A DNA stretch of 64,000 nucleotides from contig NZ_PYAX01000005.1 of assembly GCF_003014735.1 (NCBI RefSeq), positions 434,001-498,000 on the forward strand, in the 5' to 3' direction. Of this stretch, positions 62,560 to 64,000 are shown piece by piece. The position numbers and the translations under genes were made by a program. The notes under the pieces are model-generated. The model saw only the letters and a program-made list of their open reading frames with translations. It had not been told where the DNA came from and did no database searches. The stretch is from Saccharothrix carnea. Lineage in GTDB: Bacteria > Actinomycetota > Actinomycetes > Mycobacteriales > Pseudonocardiaceae. Position 1 is the first letter of the stretch; each line of letters begins with the position of its first letter.

Positions 62560-63070
62560 CCCGATGCCCGCTTCGAACAGTTCGTGCCGCGGTCTACGAC
62601 AATTACAGCCTCGGCGACGGCACGCGTTCCGGTCGTCGGTCCAGGTGGACGGCAAGCCCGTGGTCGACACGAGCATCGACCGCGACGGCACCACCACCGC
62701 GGTCGACCACCAACCGGATGTGGCGGCGCACCCAGGGCTACCACGACCCGGGAAAGGCCGTGGCGGATACCGACGTGCTGACCCCGACGCGGATGAAGCA
62801 GGCGCTCGCCGACGGGCGGCTGCGCGTCGTCGCCCAGGGCGAACCTGTGCACGGTCGGTCCACCGTCCACCTGGAGGACGACCTGGGGTGGAAGGTCACC
62901 CCGCCGGTCGGGCTCTGGGTCGACTCCGGCACCTGGCTCCCGGTGCGGCACGAGTATCTGCAGGACGAAGACCTCGGGCCCGCCCACTCTGAGTGGCTGC
63001 CGCCGACCCCCGAGAACCCTGGGTCGCGCTCGTCGCCCCTATCCCGGACGGCTTCACCGAGGTGCGGTAG
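62560..63070 (+). pseudogene. Frameshifted C-terminal remnant of a secreted LolA-like/CU044_5270-type protein
   Basis: Homology-like text jumps frames. YDNYSLGDGTR reads in one frame near 62592. FRSSVQVDGKPVVDTS and DRDGTTTAVDHQPD read in a second near 62625-62710. HDPGKAVADTDVLTPTRMK through LWVDSGTWLPVRHEYLQDED and WLPPTPEN read back in the first (about 62720-63015). WVALVAPIPDGFTEVR and stop TAG 63068-63070 read in the second again. At least three shifts and no start make it a decayed gene. The LWVDxxTxLPVR and PIPxGFTxV tail are typical of actinobacterial exported LolA-like proteins. Confidence 0.65.
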
Positions 63071-63086
63071 AGCAACGTCAAAGAAG

Positions 63087-63128
63087 CTTGACACTATGTC
63101 AAGCAGAGCTTACCTTTGTGATGTCAAG
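63087..63128 (+). promoter_or_regulatory. Promoter with overlapping palindromic operator
   Basis: TTGACA (63088-63093) is followed after 17 nt by TACCTT (63111-63116). The -35 box lies in a perfect palindrome CTTGACA-CTA-TGTCAAG (63087-63103). An extra half-site TGTCAAG lies at 63122-63128 near the expected start point. It drives the membrane protein/XRE pair; the XRE protein at 63574 is the likely repressor. Confidence 0.75.
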
Positions 63129-63153
63129 TTTTCTTTACATCGAGGGGTGGGCG

Positions 63154-63573
63154 ATGTCGTACGAGGAGAAGGGTGTGTGGGTGTCCCTGGTGGTCGGCGT
63201 GCTGGTCTACCTGGGGTACATGGTGGTCGTTCTGGGTCGCATGGGGGACGGGCCGGTGGCCGAGGTGGCGTACGTGGCGCCCATGTTGTGGTCCATCGGG
63301 ATCTCCGTTGGGCTGGCCGTGGTCGGTCGGATCGTGGTGGAGATCGCGAGGCCCAGTGAGAGGCAGCGGGCCGACGCGCGGGACCGCGACATCAACCGGT
63401 TCGGTGACCACGTGGCGGGCGGTGTGCTCGGCGTCGGCATGGTGCTGCCGTTCGGGTTGGCGCTGGCCGAGGCGCCGCACTTCTGGATCGCCAACGCGAT
63501 CTACGCGGTGTTCAGCGTCTGGGCCGTGTTCGGTGCGGCGGTCAAGTTGGTCGCGTACCGCCGGGGGTTCTGA
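63154..63573 (+). CDS. Four-TM membrane protein paired with XRE regulator
   Basis: 139 aa from ATG 63154, with GAGGGG 7 nt upstream. Four hydrophobic helices (about 10-30, 45-70, 90-108, 112-132) with a charged loop (ARPSERQRADARDRDINRFGDHV) between the second and third. Followed directly by a small XRE regulator, a common arrangement of repressor and integral membrane protein. Function unknown. Confidence 0.78.
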   Translation: MSYEEKGVWVSLVVGVLVYLGYMVVVLGRMGDGPVAEVAYVAPMLWSIGISVGLAVVGRIVVEIARPSERQRADARDRDINRFGDHVAGGVLGVGMVLPFGLALAEAPHFWIANAIYAVFSVWAVFGAAVKLVAYRRGF

Positions 63574-63795
63574 GTGGGCAAGCCGACCAGGATCACCAAC
63601 TCGATCCGCGCACTCCGCTTCGCGCACGGCGAGATGACGCAGGCCGAACTGGCCCGCCGCCTCGACGTCACGCGCCAGACCGTCATCGCCATCGAGCAGG
63701 GCCGCTACTCGCCCTCGCTGGAGATGGCGTTCCAGATCGCCCGGGTGTTCAAGGTGCCGCTCGGCGACGTGTTCCAGTACCCGGAGGACGACTGA
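63574..63795 (+). CDS. XRE-family helix-turn-helix regulator
   Basis: 73 aa, almost all HTH: IRALRFAHGEMTQAELARRLDVTRQTVIAIEQGRYSPSLEMAFQIARVFKVPLGDVFQYPED, in the YozG/short-XRE style. GTG 63574 abuts the previous TGA. Probably binds the TGTCAAG palindrome upstream of the operon and autoregulates. Its stop overlaps the next gene's ATG (TGATG), so that oxidoreductase is in the same operon. Confidence 0.9.
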   Translation: MGKPTRITNSIRALRFAHGEMTQAELARRLDVTRQTVIAIEQGRYSPSLEMAFQIARVFKVPLGDVFQYPEDD

Positions 63796-64000
63796 TGAGA
63801 GCGATCACCCAGGACGCGTACGGCGTCCCCGAGGAAGTGCTGCGACTGCGGGACGTGGCCAAGCCGGAAGTCGGCGACGGTGAGGTGCTGGTACGGGTCC
63901 GGGGCGCCGCCGTGTCCGGCTCGGACTGGCACATCCTGCGCGGCCTGCCCTACGCCGCACGGTCGGTGGTCGGGGTGCGGCGACCGCGCAACACCGTGCC
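63795..64000 (+). CDS. MDR-family NAD(P)-dependent alcohol dehydrogenase, N-terminal part
   Basis: The first 68 codons before the window ends. MRAITQDAYGVPEEVLRLRD, then VLVRVRGAAVSGSDWHILRGLPY, is the GroES-like N-terminal half of medium-chain dehydrogenases. The usual zinc-site Cys is replaced by Ser-Gly-Ser-Asp-Trp, so a zinc-free quinone-reductase-type enzyme is likely. Its ATG overlaps the XRE stop (TGATG). Confidence 0.8.
   Translation, partial: MRAITQDAYGVPEEVLRLRDVAKPEVGDGEVLVRVRGAAVSGSDWHILRGLPYAARSVVGVRRPRNTV

Noticed and set aside
62508..63359. 283-aa open frame taken as an intact gene
   Set aside because: Only its middle part reads like protein; both ends continue in another frame and it runs into the membrane-protein gene, so a frameshifted pseudogene is the better reading.
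63154..63795. Toxin-antitoxin pair
   Set aside because: The XRE protein is a stand-alone HTH, and the partner is a four-helix membrane protein without toxin features; a simple autoregulated operon fits.

Overview
The window is very GC-rich, uses many GTG starts and has dense 1-4 nt stop/start overlaps. It carries the machinery of an arabinogalactan cell wall (glf, glfT1- and glfT2-type galactofuranosyltransferases, a Wzm/Wzt exporter), the actinobacterial proteasome activator Bpa ending in GQYL, and an EspG/PPE-type type VII secretion cassette. This points to a mycolata-related actinomycete, most likely Pseudonocardiales (Saccharothrix/Actinosynnema/Lentzea-like). From memory, the conserved genes appear in the order of the M. 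tuberculosis Rv3838c-Rv3772 segment: pheA, phosphoglycerate mutase, zincin, septum-formation protein, serS, HAD phosphatase, glf, glfT2, rfbD/glfT1/rfbE, bpa, class V aminotransferase-like protein, quinone oxidoreductase, hisC. The organism and this synteny are inferences; no database was searched.

Layout. 1-2.6 kb: a cut-off sensor kinase facing a LuxR response regulator, a GNAT enzyme and a macro-domain protein. 2.7-10.4 kb: pheA-PGM, a zincin/septum-formation pair, a ygiB/ygiC/DUF350-like membrane operon, a hypothetical gene and serS. 10.4-13.5 kb: a 126-nt inverted-repeat element, an LhgO/LLM oxidoreductase pair and a HAD phosphatase. 13.5-25.7 kb: an accessory glycan locus with an epimerase, a six-gene minus-strand operon for diacetamido or other amino sugars, polyprenyl-linked and GT2 glycosyltransferases, a flippase-like protein and a large GT-C-like membrane protein. 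25.9-34.1 kb: the galactan core. 34-39 kb: TylF-like methyltransferase, Bpa, aminotransferase-like protein, methyltransferase, oxidoreductase and GNAT. 39-50.9 kb: secreted proteins (M28 peptidase, SdrD-B-like protein, triple-repeat protein, 5'-nucleotidase, zinc peptidase), a tRNA-Ser, a MarR regulator, TauE and HisC. 51-56.7 kb: a dienelactone-hydrolase-like protein, the type VII cassette and acetoacetyl-CoA ligase. 56.8-57.1 kb: tRNA-Ser and tRNA-Arg.

57.1-61.9 kb is a less GC-biased, apparently non-core island. A CMP-kinase paralogue and a HIT protein lie on the plus strand, facing a tightly overlapped minus-strand operon: HIT-like protein, ThiL/PurM-like kinase, two-TM GAF-like membrane protein, SAM methyltransferase. 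I do not recognise this combination as a described system; it is the best candidate here for something new, perhaps nucleotide signalling or defence, or processing of a nucleotide-linked metabolite. The window ends with a MazG-like pyrophosphohydrolase, a frameshifted pseudogene, a membrane-protein/XRE-repressor pair with a clear promoter-operator, and the start of an MDR oxidoreductase.
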